Positions 7,611-15,784 of a stretch of 64,000 bases of DNA are shown here, in pieces. The notes under the pieces were generated by a model. That model did not search any database. It worked only from the letters and a program-made list of their open reading frames with translations, and was not told the DNA's origin. The position numbers were made by a program, and so were the translations under genes. How positions within the stretch are numbered: position 1 is the stretch's first letter; the number at the start of each line of letters is the position of its first letter. This DNA is from Streptomyces sp. SAT1 (GTDB lineage Bacteria > Actinomycetota > Actinomycetes > Streptomycetales > Streptomycetaceae). The stretch covers positions 6,861,001 to 6,925,000 of the forward strand of contig NZ_CP015849.1 of the NCBI RefSeq assembly GCF_001654495.1. The letters run 5' to 3'.

Positions 7611-8059
7611 ACGGCTGGATCGCGGCGGCGACGGCCGTTCTGGCGGCCGGACTCGGCACGGCCCTGTGGGGCGTGGCCACCGGACCGCTGTCGCGCCGCG
7701 TGGTCGCGCAGAACCTGTCCACCGCCGTGGTCTGCCCCGCTCTGCTGCTCCTCGCCCAGGGCTACGGCCGCACCTCCTACGTCGACCTCGCGCTGCTGCT
7801 GGCCCTGCTGGGCCCGGTCGGCACCCTCGTCTTCGCCCGGCTGCTCGCCGCCGAACTCACCGGCGACCCGCCGCGGGCCCGCGGGCTGACCTGGGCCTGC
7901 GCCGGGCTCGGCGCGGCCGTCGTCCTGGTGCTGTGCGCCGTCGCCGGGCCAGGCCGGGCCATGGTCAAGCTGCTGGTCGTCGGGGTGCTGCTGGTCGGCG
8001 GGAACCTGCTGGCCTCGCGGGCGCTGTCCAGCGGCTTCACGGAGGTGGACCGTGGCTGA
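7607..8059 (+). CDS. mrpF: Mrp-type antiporter subunit F with G-like tail
   Basis: The 150-residue membrane protein has a first half matching MrpF/MnhF: RRVVAQNLSTAVVCPALLLL, then YVDLALLLALLGPVGTLVFARLL. The second half adds two helices ending KLLVVGVLLVGGNLLASRAL, resembling the end of MrpG (Lys plus hydrophobic, then HALARAA-like). Length is about 60 residues more than a normal F subunit, so I infer an F-G fusion or an F subunit with extra helices. The GTG overlaps the previous stop by 4 bases and its end overlaps the next start by 8. Confidence 0.7.
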   Translation: MNGWIAAATAVLAAGLGTALWGVATGPLSRRVVAQNLSTAVVCPALLLLAQGYGRTSYVDLALLLALLGPVGTLVFARLLAAELTGDPPRARGLTWACAGLGAAVVLVLCAVAGPGRAMVKLLVVGVLLVGGNLLASRALSSGFTEVDRG

Positions 8060-8366
8060 CGCCGTCGTCGTCCTGGCGCTGCTCCTGGTCGCCGGCTGCG
8101 CGACCGCCGCCGTCCTCAACCGCGACCCGACGCACCAGGCGCTCGTCCTGTCCGTCCTCGGGACCACGCTCGCCGTGCTGTTCACCGTGTTGCAGGCTCC
8201 GGACGTCGGGCTGTCCCAGCTCGCCGTGGGCTCCGCGCTCACCCCGCTGCTGATCATGCTCTCGGTGCGCAAGGTCCGGCGCCGCTCCGCCCGCGCCGGA
8301 ACCGGCGGCGACGGCGGAGCCGGGGGTGGCGAGGGCGGGGGCGGCGGGGACGGCGGCCGCCGGTGA
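8052..8366 (+). CDS. DUF4040/MbhD-like antiporter subunit
   Basis: The 104-residue protein has three hydrophobic helices. It includes NRDPTHQALVLSVLGTTLAVLF and LQAPDVGLSQLAVGSALTPL, the DUF4040 (MbhD) signature found in the C-terminal part of MrpA/B and in membrane hydrogenases. It has a Gly-rich, Arg-ending tail. In this family the conserved Asp/Gln segment lines the cation/proton path. It is coupled on both sides by start/stop overlaps. Confidence 0.8.
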   Translation: MADAVVVLALLLVAGCATAAVLNRDPTHQALVLSVLGTTLAVLFTVLQAPDVGLSQLAVGSALTPLLIMLSVRKVRRRSARAGTGGDGGAGGGEGGGGGDGGRR

Positions 8367-9103
8367 CCCCGCGCGCCCGGCTGTGGCTGGTGCTCCTCGG
8401 CGGCGGCGCGCTCGCCGCGCTGCTCGTCGCGGCCTGCCTGCGGCTGCCCGCCTTCGGCGGCGCCCGCCACCCCTACGGCTACCGCGCGGTGCGCGCCGCG
8501 CTCGCCCGGCACACCGCCAACACCATCGCCTCCGTCAACTTCGACCAGCGCGCCTTCGACACGATGGGCGAGATGGCGATCCTCTTCGCGGCCGTCCTCG
8601 GCTGCGCCGTCCTGCTGCGGCAGGCCCGCGACGAACACCGCGACCCGCCGCGGCCCGCCCGTGTCGCCGCCCCGGTGCGCCGCTACGCCCTCGTCGTGCT
8701 GCCCGTCGCCCTGGTCACCGGCCTCTACGTCATCGCCCACGGCCAGCTCAGCCCCGGCGGCGGCTTCCAGGGCGGCGTCGTCGCCGCGACCGCGCTGCAC
8801 CTGCTGTACCTGGGCGCCGACTACGCCGCGCTGGAACGCGTCCGGCCCGTCGACGCCTACGAGATCGGCGACGCGCTCTCCGCCTCCGCCTATCTCGTCC
8901 TGGGCCTGGCCGGACTGCTCGCGGGCACCTCCTTCCTCGCCAACGCCCTGCTGCCGTACGGCACGTTCAACACCCTGTCCTCCGGGGGCACCGTGCCGCT
9001 GCTGAACGCGGCCATCGGCATGGAGGTGGCCTGCGCGGTCGTCGTCCTGCTCGCCCGCTTCCTGGACCAGGCCGTCGAGATCGAGGAGGAGAACGGGAAG
9101 TGA
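8363..9103 (+). CDS. mrpB: MnhB/MrpB-type Na+/H+ antiporter subunit
   Basis: The 246-residue membrane protein has an MbhE-like segment in its N-terminal half (NFDQRAFDTMGEMAILFAAVLG). The MnhB domain follows with its hallmark HGQLSPGGGFQGGVVAATALHL loop and a later SGGTVPLLNAAIG. This subunit is part of the multi-protein Mrp secondary antiporter that expels Na+ or K+ using the proton gradient. GTG start with 4-bp overlap to the preceding gene. Confidence 0.88.
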   Translation: MTPRARLWLVLLGGGALAALLVAACLRLPAFGGARHPYGYRAVRAALARHTANTIASVNFDQRAFDTMGEMAILFAAVLGCAVLLRQARDEHRDPPRPARVAAPVRRYALVVLPVALVTGLYVIAHGQLSPGGGFQGGVVAATALHLLYLGADYAALERVRPVDAYEIGDALSASAYLVLGLAGLLAGTSFLANALLPYGTFNTLSSGGTVPLLNAAIGMEVACAVVVLLARFLDQAVEIEEENGK

Positions 9104-9110
9104 GAGCGCC

Positions 9111-9470
9111 GTGAACGACGTCCTGCACGTCCTGCCGTACCTGGTGGCCGCCTATGTGCTCCTGATCGGCTGCTACGGCCTGGCCACCAGCCGCAATCTG
9201 ATCCACGCCGTGGGCTGCCTCGCCGTGTGCCAGTCGGCGACGTACGTCCTGCTGCTGGCCGTCGGATACCGCGACGGCGCCACCGCGCCCGTCTTCTCCG
9301 ACATCGCGCCCGGCTCGCGGCCGGTGGTCGACCCGCTCGTGCAGGCGCTCACCCTCACCGATGTCGTCGTCGGCGCCACCGTGACCGCGCTGCTGCTCGC
9401 GCTGACCGTGCAGATCTCCAAGCGGCACGGCACCGTCGACCCCGACGAACTGAGGGAGCTGCGCGGTTGA
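9111..9470 (+). CDS. mrpC: MrpC/NuoK-like antiporter subunit
   Basis: The 119-residue protein has three transmembrane helices and clear NuoK/MnhC character: LIGCYGLATSRNLIHAVGCLAVCQSATYVLL, then DPLVQALTLTDVVVGATVTALLLAL. The conserved NLI/TDVVVG motifs match MnhC. The GTG start is 7 bases after the previous stop; its end overlaps the next gene by TTGA. Confidence 0.9.
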   Translation: MNDVLHVLPYLVAAYVLLIGCYGLATSRNLIHAVGCLAVCQSATYVLLLAVGYRDGATAPVFSDIAPGSRPVVDPLVQALTLTDVVVGATVTALLLALTVQISKRHGTVDPDELRELRG

Positions 9471-11257
9471 CGCCCTCCCAGCTGCTGCCGCTGCTGCCCG
9501 CCGTCCCGCTGCTGGGCGCGGCCCTGCTCGTGGCCGGCGGGCGCCGTCTGCCGCGGTTCGCCGCCGAGGCGTTCGGCTCGCTGGTCGCCGCCGCGACCGC
9601 CGTCCTGGCGGTCGTGCTGCTCCTGCGCTCCTCGCCACCGCTGACGGAGTGGGTCGGCGGCTGGTTCCCGGTCGGCGGCGAGAGCGTCGGCATCGTCCTG
9701 ACCGGGGACGGGGCGGGCCTCGGCATGGCGGCGCTCGTCTCCCTGCTCACCCTCGCCGCGCTGGCCTACTCCTGGCGCTACTTCGACGAACCGCCGCGCG
9801 GCCACGCGGGCTCCTTCCCCGCGCTGATCCTGCTCTTCCAGGGCGGCATGTGCGGCTTCGCCATCGCCGGGGACCTCTTCGACGCGTTCGTGTTCTTCGA
9901 ACTGATGAGCGTGGTCGCCTACGCGCTGACCGGATACCGCATCGACGAGGCCAAGGCCGTACAGGGCGCGCTGGGCTTCGCCCTGGTCAACTCGCTCGGC
10001 GCGTACTTCATGCTGATGGGCATCGCCCTGCTCTACGCCCGCACCGGACAGCTCGCCATGGCGAAGATCGGCCAGGGACTCGACACGGCCGCCGCCGGGC
10101 ACGGCCCCGACGCGCTCGTCCTCGCCGGATTCGTGCTGGTCCTGACCGGGCTGCTGGTGAAGGCCGCCGCCGTGCCCTTCCAGTTCTGGCTGCCGGACGC
10201 GCACGCCGTCGCCCCCACACCCGTGTGCATGCTGCTGTCGGGCGTCATGGTGGAACTCGGGGTCTACGGCGTCTGGCGCGTGTACGGCACCGTCTTCTCC
10301 GGGCCGGGCGGCATCCCCGCCGCCGACGCGAGCCGGGCGCTGGTGGTGCTCGGTGTGCTCACCGCCGCCGTCGGCTCGGTGATGTGCTGGTACCAGCGGC
10401 ACATCAAACGCCTGCTCGCCTTCTCCACCATCGCCCACACCGGTCTCTTCCTGATCGGCATCGGCACCCTGAAGGCGGCGGCGGACGAGGGGACCGCGCT
10501 GTACATCCTGGCCCACGCGGGCGTGAAGGCCGCCCTGTTCGCCTGCGCCGGCATCCTCCTGGACCGCTACGGCAGCGTCGACGAGTTCGCCCTGCACGGC
10601 CGGGCCCGGCGGCTGCGCGGCACCGGCGCCGTCTTCGCCGTCGGCGCGCTGGCCCTGGCCGGACTGCCGCCCTTCGGCACCGGTCTGGGCAAGGCGCTGA
10701 GCGAGGAGGCCGTCGGCGGCCCGCTCACCGTGGTCTACGTCGCCGCCTCCGCCCTCACCGGGGCCGCCGTGCTGCGCGTCGCCGCCCGGGTCTTCCTCGG
10801 CCTCGGGCCCCGGCCCCGGGAACGGGAGGGCGAGGAACGCGACGAGGACAAGACGTCCGGCTCCGCCGAGGAACCCGAGACCGGGCGGCGGCTCGACAAG
10901 GTCCCCCTGACCATGCGGACCGTCCCGGTGGTGCTGCTCCTGGCCGCGCTCGCCGCGGGCGCGGTCCCCGGCTTCGCGGGCGCGGTGGGCGACGCCGTCG
11001 ACGAGGCCGGGACCTGGGGCGTGTTCTCCACCGCGCACTGGACCGCGACCGGGGTCCTGCTGGACCTGCTCTCGGCGCTGCTGGCGGTCGCCGTCGCGGG
11101 CGTGGCCGTCGCCCGCCCCGGGCTGCTGGCCGCACCCGGCTGGGCGCTGCCGCTGCGCCGCCTGCAGTCCGGGCACGTCGGCGACTACGTGGCCTGGCTG
11201 CTGGTGGGAGCCGCGCTGCTGGGGGCGCTGGCCCTGCCGGGCGTGCTGGGCCGATGA
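9467..11257 (+). CDS. mrpD: MrpD/ND5-type proton-conducting membrane subunit
   Basis: The 596-residue protein has about 14 helices of the NADH dehydrogenase ND2/4/5 family. Visible are FDAFVFFELMSVVAYALTGY with the functional Glu, the Lys/His segment LLVKAAAVPFQFWLPDAHAVAPTPV, and KRLLAFSTIAHTG. This is the proton channel of the antiporter. No second large subunit (MrpA) is in the operon, so this gene may cover both roles. It probably begins at a TTG overlapping the mrpC stop. A charged insert (residues about 450-485) precedes the final helices. Confidence 0.9.
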   Translation: MTPSQLLPLLPAVPLLGAALLVAGGRRLPRFAAEAFGSLVAAATAVLAVVLLLRSSPPLTEWVGGWFPVGGESVGIVLTGDGAGLGMAALVSLLTLAALAYSWRYFDEPPRGHAGSFPALILLFQGGMCGFAIAGDLFDAFVFFELMSVVAYALTGYRIDEAKAVQGALGFALVNSLGAYFMLMGIALLYARTGQLAMAKIGQGLDTAAAGHGPDALVLAGFVLVLTGLLVKAAAVPFQFWLPDAHAVAPTPVCMLLSGVMVELGVYGVWRVYGTVFSGPGGIPAADASRALVVLGVLTAAVGSVMCWYQRHIKRLLAFSTIAHTGLFLIGIGTLKAAADEGTALYILAHAGVKAALFACAGILLDRYGSVDEFALHGRARRLRGTGAVFAVGALALAGLPPFGTGLGKALSEEAVGGPLTVVYVAASALTGAAVLRVAARVFLGLGPRPREREGEERDEDKTSGSAEEPETGRRLDKVPLTMRTVPVVLLLAALAAGAVPGFAGAVGDAVDEAGTWGVFSTAHWTATGVLLDLLSALLAVAVAGVAVARPGLLAAPGWALPLRRLQSGHVGDYVAWLLVGAALLGALALPGVLGR

Positions 11258-11272
11258 CCCGCACCCGGTCAG

Positions 11273-11278
11273 TACGAT
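11273..11278 (+). promoter_or_regulatory. -10-like TACGAT upstream of the prs-like gene
   Basis: TACGAT fits the TAnnnT consensus and lies 40 bases before the GTG at 11318. The -35 region is not recognisable, so this is tentative. Confidence 0.35.
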
Positions 11279-11317
11279 GACCGCGGCAGTCCGGAATGAT
11301 CATGCGAGGAGCGGATC

Positions 11318-12289
11318 GTGCGAGACATCGCGGTGTTCAGCGGCAGCGCCCATCCCGAACTGGCGGCGGAGGTCTGCGCACACCTGGGCGTTCCGCTCAG
11401 CCCCACCCGGGTCAGCCGGTTCGCCAACGACTGCCTGGAGGTGCAGCTCCAGGCCAACTGCCGCGAGCGGGACGTGTTCCTGATCCAGCCGCTGGTCAAG
11501 CCGGTGCAGGAGCACCTCGTGGAGCTGCTGCTGATGTGCGACGCGGCCCGCGGCGCCTCCGCCGGGCGCATCACCGTCGTCATGCCGCACTACTCCTACG
11601 CCCGCTCCGACAAGAAGGACGCCCCGCGCATCTCCCTCGGCGGACGCCTGGTCGCCGATCTGCTGGTCGCGGCGGGCGCGAGCCGGGTCCTGGCGATGAC
11701 CCTGCACGCACCGCAGGTGCACGGCTTCTTCTCGGTGCCCGTCGACCACCTGCACGCCCTGCGCGAACTGGCCGCGCACTTCGGGCAGTACGACCTGACC
11801 CGCACCACCGTCGTCTCGCCCGACCTCGGCAACGCCAAGGAGGCCGCCGCGTTCGCCCGGATGCTCGGCGCCCAGGTGGCCGCGGGCGCCAAGCAGCGCT
11901 ACGCCGACGACCGGGTCACCATCAGCTCGGTCATCGGCGACGTGGCCGGGCGGGACGTGATCGTGCTGGACGACGAGATCGCCAAGGGCAGCACCGTCCT
12001 GGAACTCCTGGACCGGCTGCGCGAGTCGGGCCCCCGCTCGATCCGGATCGCCTGTACGCACGGCCTGTTCGCGTCCGGCGCCCTCGAACGGCTCAGCGCG
12101 CAGCAGGACGTACTGGAGATCGTGTGCACCAACACGGTGCCGGTGCCCGTCGACGACCACGAGGAGCACCGCGTCCACGCGGACAAGCTGCGCGTCCTGT
12201 CCATCGCGCCCGCGCTCGCCGAGGCGGTGCGCCGCATCCACAACGGGGAGTCCGTCAGCGCGCTGTTCGACGCGCCCCGGGGCGAGTAG
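11318..12289 (+). CDS. prs: ribose-phosphate pyrophosphokinase-like protein
   Basis: The 323-residue protein follows the PRPP synthetase layout: two phosphoribosyltransferase-like halves, MPHYSYARSDKKDAPRISL (ATP/Mg loop), VVSPDLGNAKEAAAFA and a VIVLDDEIAKGSTV loop. Canonical enzymes have DDxxxTGGT here; this one has KGST, an altered PRPP-binding loop. It probably makes PRPP from ribose-5-phosphate and ATP, but as a divergent paralogue. The GTG start has GAGGAGCGGATC upstream. It stands alone after the antiporter operon and is convergent with the iron locus. Confidence 0.85.
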   Translation: MRDIAVFSGSAHPELAAEVCAHLGVPLSPTRVSRFANDCLEVQLQANCRERDVFLIQPLVKPVQEHLVELLLMCDAARGASAGRITVVMPHYSYARSDKKDAPRISLGGRLVADLLVAAGASRVLAMTLHAPQVHGFFSVPVDHLHALRELAAHFGQYDLTRTTVVSPDLGNAKEAAAFARMLGAQVAAGAKQRYADDRVTISSVIGDVAGRDVIVLDDEIAKGSTVLELLDRLRESGPRSIRIACTHGLFASGALERLSAQQDVLEIVCTNTVPVPVDDHEEHRVHADKLRVLSIAPALAEAVRRIHNGESVSALFDAPRGE

Positions 12290-12308
12290 CGGCGCCCGCC
12301 TTCGGCCC

Positions 12309-13313
12309 TCAGCCGGACTGCTTCGCCAGCGCGTCCGCGATGGTGTCGACCACGCCCAGGGCGTCGCTGTAGGAACCGGGCAGGAAGTCGGCGGTGCCCA
12401 CCACCCGGTGGTTCTTCGCCGCCGGCAGCTCCTTGAACGAGCGCAGGTCGAACAGCTTCTGGATGTCGTTGGCGGGGGAGCCGTCGTTGTTGGTGTAGTA
12501 GACGACGTAGTCGGCGTCCTTCAGCAGGTCCGCCCGCTCGTACGACACCGACCTGGTCGAGCCCGCGGCGAGCGAGGCGGTGGCCGTGGCGAACCGCACG
12601 CCCAGCTTGGCCAGGATGTCCCCGACCGGCGAGGCGGGGCTGTAGATCCAGTAGTTGCCGGAGTCGAAGCCGCCCTGGATCACGGCCCAGCGGTTCCCGG
12701 ACAGCTTCGCGCCCTCGGCCTCGCGCACCGCGGCGATCCGGTCGGCGTACTTCTGCTTGAGCCGGTCGAGCTGCGTCGCGCGGTTCACGAAACCGGCCGT
12801 GGCGTCCGGGTAGGCGGACCAGGCGGCGGTCTCCTTGAAGGACGCGAACGCGGTCGGCGCGATGGCCGACAGCCGCTTGTACGCCTTGCTGAGGTAGGGC
12901 ACGTCGACGCCGACGATCAGGTCCGGCTTGAGCGAGGCGATCTTCTCGTAGTCGAGGTCGGCGCCGGTCGTCACCTTCGCCGCGGACTTCCAGCGCGCCA
13001 GATAGCGCGGCGGGACGTAGTTGGCTCCGCTGTTCTCCACGCCGACCGGCCGAAGGCCCAGGTCGTACAGCGACTCGGTGGACCAGGAGTGCACGGAGAC
13101 GATCCGCAGCGGGTGCGCGGGCACGGTCACCTTGCCGTGCGCCGTGTCGACCGCCCGGGTCGCGGCGGACCCGGCGCCGCCGCCGGGGGAAGAGGAGGCG
13201 TCGCAGGCGGTGGCCGTGAGGGCCAGCGCGAGGGCGGCGCAGGCGAGGGCCGGGCGCAGCAGGCGGCCACGGCGCCGGACGGGGGACGCGGCGGGGGAGG
13301 GCAGGGCAGTCAC
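12309..13313 (-). CDS. iron-siderophore ABC transporter binding lipoprotein
   Basis: The 334-residue periplasmic-binding-type protein has a basic N-terminus, a hydrophobic signal and a lipidation Cys in the LTATAC context. The mature domain is of the FecB/FhuD class (TroA-like): HPLRIVSVHSWSTESLYDLGLRPVGVENSG, DLDYEKIASLKPDLIVG and a long connecting helix. It binds a ferric siderophore outside the membrane and delivers it to FecCD permeases. GTG at 13313 is preferred; an ATG at 13370 would add residues without signal-peptide character. It is the last gene of the minus-strand iron locus. Confidence 0.88.
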   Translation of the reverse strand: MTALPSPAASPVRRRGRLLRPALACAALALALTATACDASSSPGGGAGSAATRAVDTAHGKVTVPAHPLRIVSVHSWSTESLYDLGLRPVGVENSGANYVPPRYLARWKSAAKVTTGADLDYEKIASLKPDLIVGVDVPYLSKAYKRLSAIAPTAFASFKETAAWSAYPDATAGFVNRATQLDRLKQKYADRIAAVREAEGAKLSGNRWAVIQGGFDSGNYWIYSPASPVGDILAKLGVRFATATASLAAGSTRSVSYERADLLKDADYVVYYTNNDGSPANDIQKLFDLRSFKELPAAKNHRVVGTADFLPGSYSDALGVVDTIADALAKQSG

Positions 13314-13391
13314 GGTGATCCAGGGGTGAAGGGCCGGACCGTACGGTCCGGGACGCGGAGAGAAGGACATCGAGGGGAGGACCGAGGAGAG

Positions 13392-13428
13392 AATCGGGGA
13401 GAAATCGGGGAGAAATCGGGGAGAAGGG
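13392..13428. repeat. 12-bp tandem repeat, three copies
   Basis: AATCGGGGAGAA-type units repeat three times in the spacer between the two binding-protein genes. It is a purine-rich microsatellite-like tract that could affect spacing or mRNA stability. Confidence 0.65.
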
Positions 13429-13436
13429 GAGCGGGG

Positions 13437-14480
13437 TCAGGACGCCGAGTGCGGTCCGACGCCCGCGCGGGCGGACTGGACGCGGGTGGCCAGGCCGTCG
13501 AGCAGGACGGTGAAGTTCGCCCAGCTGTACGCGTACCAGGAGGCCAGCGGCGGCTTCCACACCTGTCCGGCGCGGACGGCGGGCGTGCGCTGCCACAGCG
13601 GGTTCCCGGGCAGCGGATCGGACACCGCCCACACCAGCAGATCGGCAGGGAGCGAGGGGACGTTCTCCCAGCTGACGGCCTGGCTGTAGGTGTTGTCGGC
13701 GCCGTCGGGCACCGGCAGGAGACGCATCCCGAGGGCACTCACCGTCTTGAGCACGGCCCAGGTCCTCGGGTTCATCACGCCGACGGTGCTCTTGTCGATA
13801 CCGAAGACGAAGCCGACCCGCAGCTCCCGGTTGGCGGCGAGTGCCCTGCGCAGCCGCGCGCTCGCCTCCTCGTAGCGCGCCCTGGCCCCGGCGTCGGCCG
13901 GCTCGGCGCCCAGCGCGCGGGTCAGCCGGTCGGCGGTCCCCGCGATCTTCTCGATCGGCTGGTACGTGCTCAGGCCGACCACCGGGGCGAGCTTGCCGAC
14001 CGCCGGAAGCTGGGAGGCCACCTGGAGGGTGCCGTCGGGCTCCACGGCGTCGATCAGCAGGTCGGGCCGGGCCTGGGCGAGCGCCTCGATCCGTACGCCC
14101 TTGTCCGCGGAGTAGATCCGGCTGACGCCGGACCAGTCCGGGCGCACCGCGCCGACGATGCCCTGCCCGGAGTCGGCGGCGGCCACCGGGTGCAGACCGG
14201 CCGCCCACAGCGCGGCGCCCACGGTGTCGGTGAGGAACGCGATGCGCTTCGGCCGCCGCGACAGCCGTACGGCGCGGCCCCGGTCGTCGGTGAAGGACCA
14301 CGCGGCGCCGCCGGAGGCACCGGCCGCCGGGGAGTCGCCGGTGCCGCACGCGGACAGGCCGAGGAGGGCGGCCGTCCCCAGTCCGCCGGCGAGCAGCCCG
14401 CGCCGGGAGGGGCGCGTACCGGACAGGAGCGGGAGCGAGGACCGGATGTCGCGGGGACGCCGGAGGGTGGCGCTGGGCAT
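13437..14480 (-). CDS. second iron-siderophore binding lipoprotein (Tat-type)
   Basis: The 347-residue protein has a twin-arginine signal (RPSRRGLLAGGLG) and a lipobox LLGLSAC, so export in folded form and lipid anchoring are likely. The mature part is a FecB-like siderophore-binding fold (RPKRIAFLTDTVGAALWAAGLHPV, ARPDLLIDAVEPDG). It is distinct from the neighbouring binding protein, so the locus may handle two siderophores or one protein may be a decoy. AAGGA precedes the ATG by 8 bases. Confidence 0.87.
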   Translation of the reverse strand: MPSATLRRPRDIRSSLPLLSGTRPSRRGLLAGGLGTAALLGLSACGTGDSPAAGASGGAAWSFTDDRGRAVRLSRRPKRIAFLTDTVGAALWAAGLHPVAAADSGQGIVGAVRPDWSGVSRIYSADKGVRIEALAQARPDLLIDAVEPDGTLQVASQLPAVGKLAPVVGLSTYQPIEKIAGTADRLTRALGAEPADAGARARYEEASARLRRALAANRELRVGFVFGIDKSTVGVMNPRTWAVLKTVSALGMRLLPVPDGADNTYSQAVSWENVPSLPADLLVWAVSDPLPGNPLWQRTPAVRAGQVWKPPLASWYAYSWANFTVLLDGLATRVQSARAGVGPHSAS

Positions 14481-14683
14481 GGGGATGTCCTTGAGGCGGA
14501 GGGGACGGAAGAGAAGTGGAGGGGGGAAGGGGGAGAGCGGTGGCCGGGGCTGGGCTCACCGGCCCGCGCCGGGTAACAGGTCGCGCGTCGCGCGTACGGG
14601 CACCCGCGGGCGCGGGCGCGGGCGCTGGCGCGTCGGCCGCGAGGCCGCCCGCTGCCGCCGTGGGCGGCGGGTCCGGTTCAGGT

Positions 14684-15784
14684 TCATGAGCGGCCCGCCC
14701 TGCGCCGGGCGAGCAGCAGCCGGCACAGATACAGGCCGCCGAGCACCCCGGTCACCGCGCCGACCGGCAGTTCCGTGCCGGGCAGCACCCGCTGGGCCGT
14801 GTAGTCGCTCGCCGCCAGCAGCAGCGCGCCCATGAAACCGGCGGGCACCACCAGGGCGCCCGGGGAGCGGACGAGCCGGCGGCACAGGTGCGGCGCGGCC
14901 AGGGCGACGAAGGCGATGGGGCCGACCGCGGCCGTCGACGCCGCGGCGAGCGCGGTGGCGGCGACGGCCGGCAGGATCCGGGCCCGCCCCACCGGCACCC
15001 CGAGCCCCCGGGCGGTGTCCTCGCCCAGTTCCAGCCAGGCCAGGTTCCGGGAAGCGGCCACGGTCACCGGGACCAGCACGGCCAGGGCGGCGGCCAGCGG
15101 CGCGACGACCGACCAGTTCACCGAGTTGAGGCTGCCGATCAGCCAGATCTGCGCGTCCTGCGCCTCGTAGAGACTGGCCCGGGTCAGCAGATAGGCCGTC
15201 AGCGAGGTGAGCATCGCGCTGACACCGATCCCCACCAGCACGACCCGGTGGCCCACGGCCGGGCCGCGCCCCGCCGCGAGCAGCCCCACGAGCAGCGCCG
15301 TGGCCAGCCCGCCGCCGACCGCCGCCACGGCGGTGGCGTACGGGCCGCCGTGGAAGAGCACGATCTGCGTCACGGCACCGCTCGCCGCGCCGCTGGTGAA
15401 GCCGATGATGTCCGGACTGCCCAGCGGATTGCGGGACATGCTCTGGAACACCGTGCCGCTCATGCCCAGCGCGCCGCCGGCCAGCAGCGCGCACAGCAGC
15501 CGCGGCAGCCGCAAGCTGAGCACGATGAACGACTCGGCCCCGGTGCCCCGGCCCAGCAGCGTGGCCAGGACCCGCGACAGCGGCAGGCGGTAGGTGCCGG
15601 TGGTGAGGCCGAGGGCGCCGACCACCAGGCAGGCGGCGGCCAGCAGGACGCAGACCGCGACGGTGCGGGGCCGCCAGCGCAGCGACATCCGGCCGCCGTA
15701 CAGGCGGACGACGCGGCCGGGCAGCACGGTGGCGCGGGCGGGCACGCGCGGGGAGCGCGGCGGGGAGGCGGGGGCGGTGGTCAC
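14684..15784 (-). CDS. FecCD family siderophore ABC permease
   Basis: The 366-residue protein has about ten helices and FecCD signatures: RLPRLLCALLAGGALGMSG, QSMSRNPLGSPDIIGFTSGA, the EDTARGLGVPVGRAR coupling loop and GPIAFVALAAPHLCRRL. With its partner it would form the transmembrane channel of a BtuCD-type importer. The GTG start overlaps the TGA of the upstream permease by 4 bases, so the two are translationally coupled. Confidence 0.93.
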   Translation of the reverse strand: MTTAPASPPRSPRVPARATVLPGRVVRLYGGRMSLRWRPRTVAVCVLLAAACLVVGALGLTTGTYRLPLSRVLATLLGRGTGAESFIVLSLRLPRLLCALLAGGALGMSGTVFQSMSRNPLGSPDIIGFTSGAASGAVTQIVLFHGGPYATAVAAVGGGLATALLVGLLAAGRGPAVGHRVVLVGIGVSAMLTSLTAYLLTRASLYEAQDAQIWLIGSLNSVNWSVVAPLAAALAVLVPVTVAASRNLAWLELGEDTARGLGVPVGRARILPAVAATALAAASTAAVGPIAFVALAAPHLCRRLVRSPGALVVPAGFMGALLLAASDYTAQRVLPGTELPVGAVTGVLGGLYLCRLLLARRRAGRS

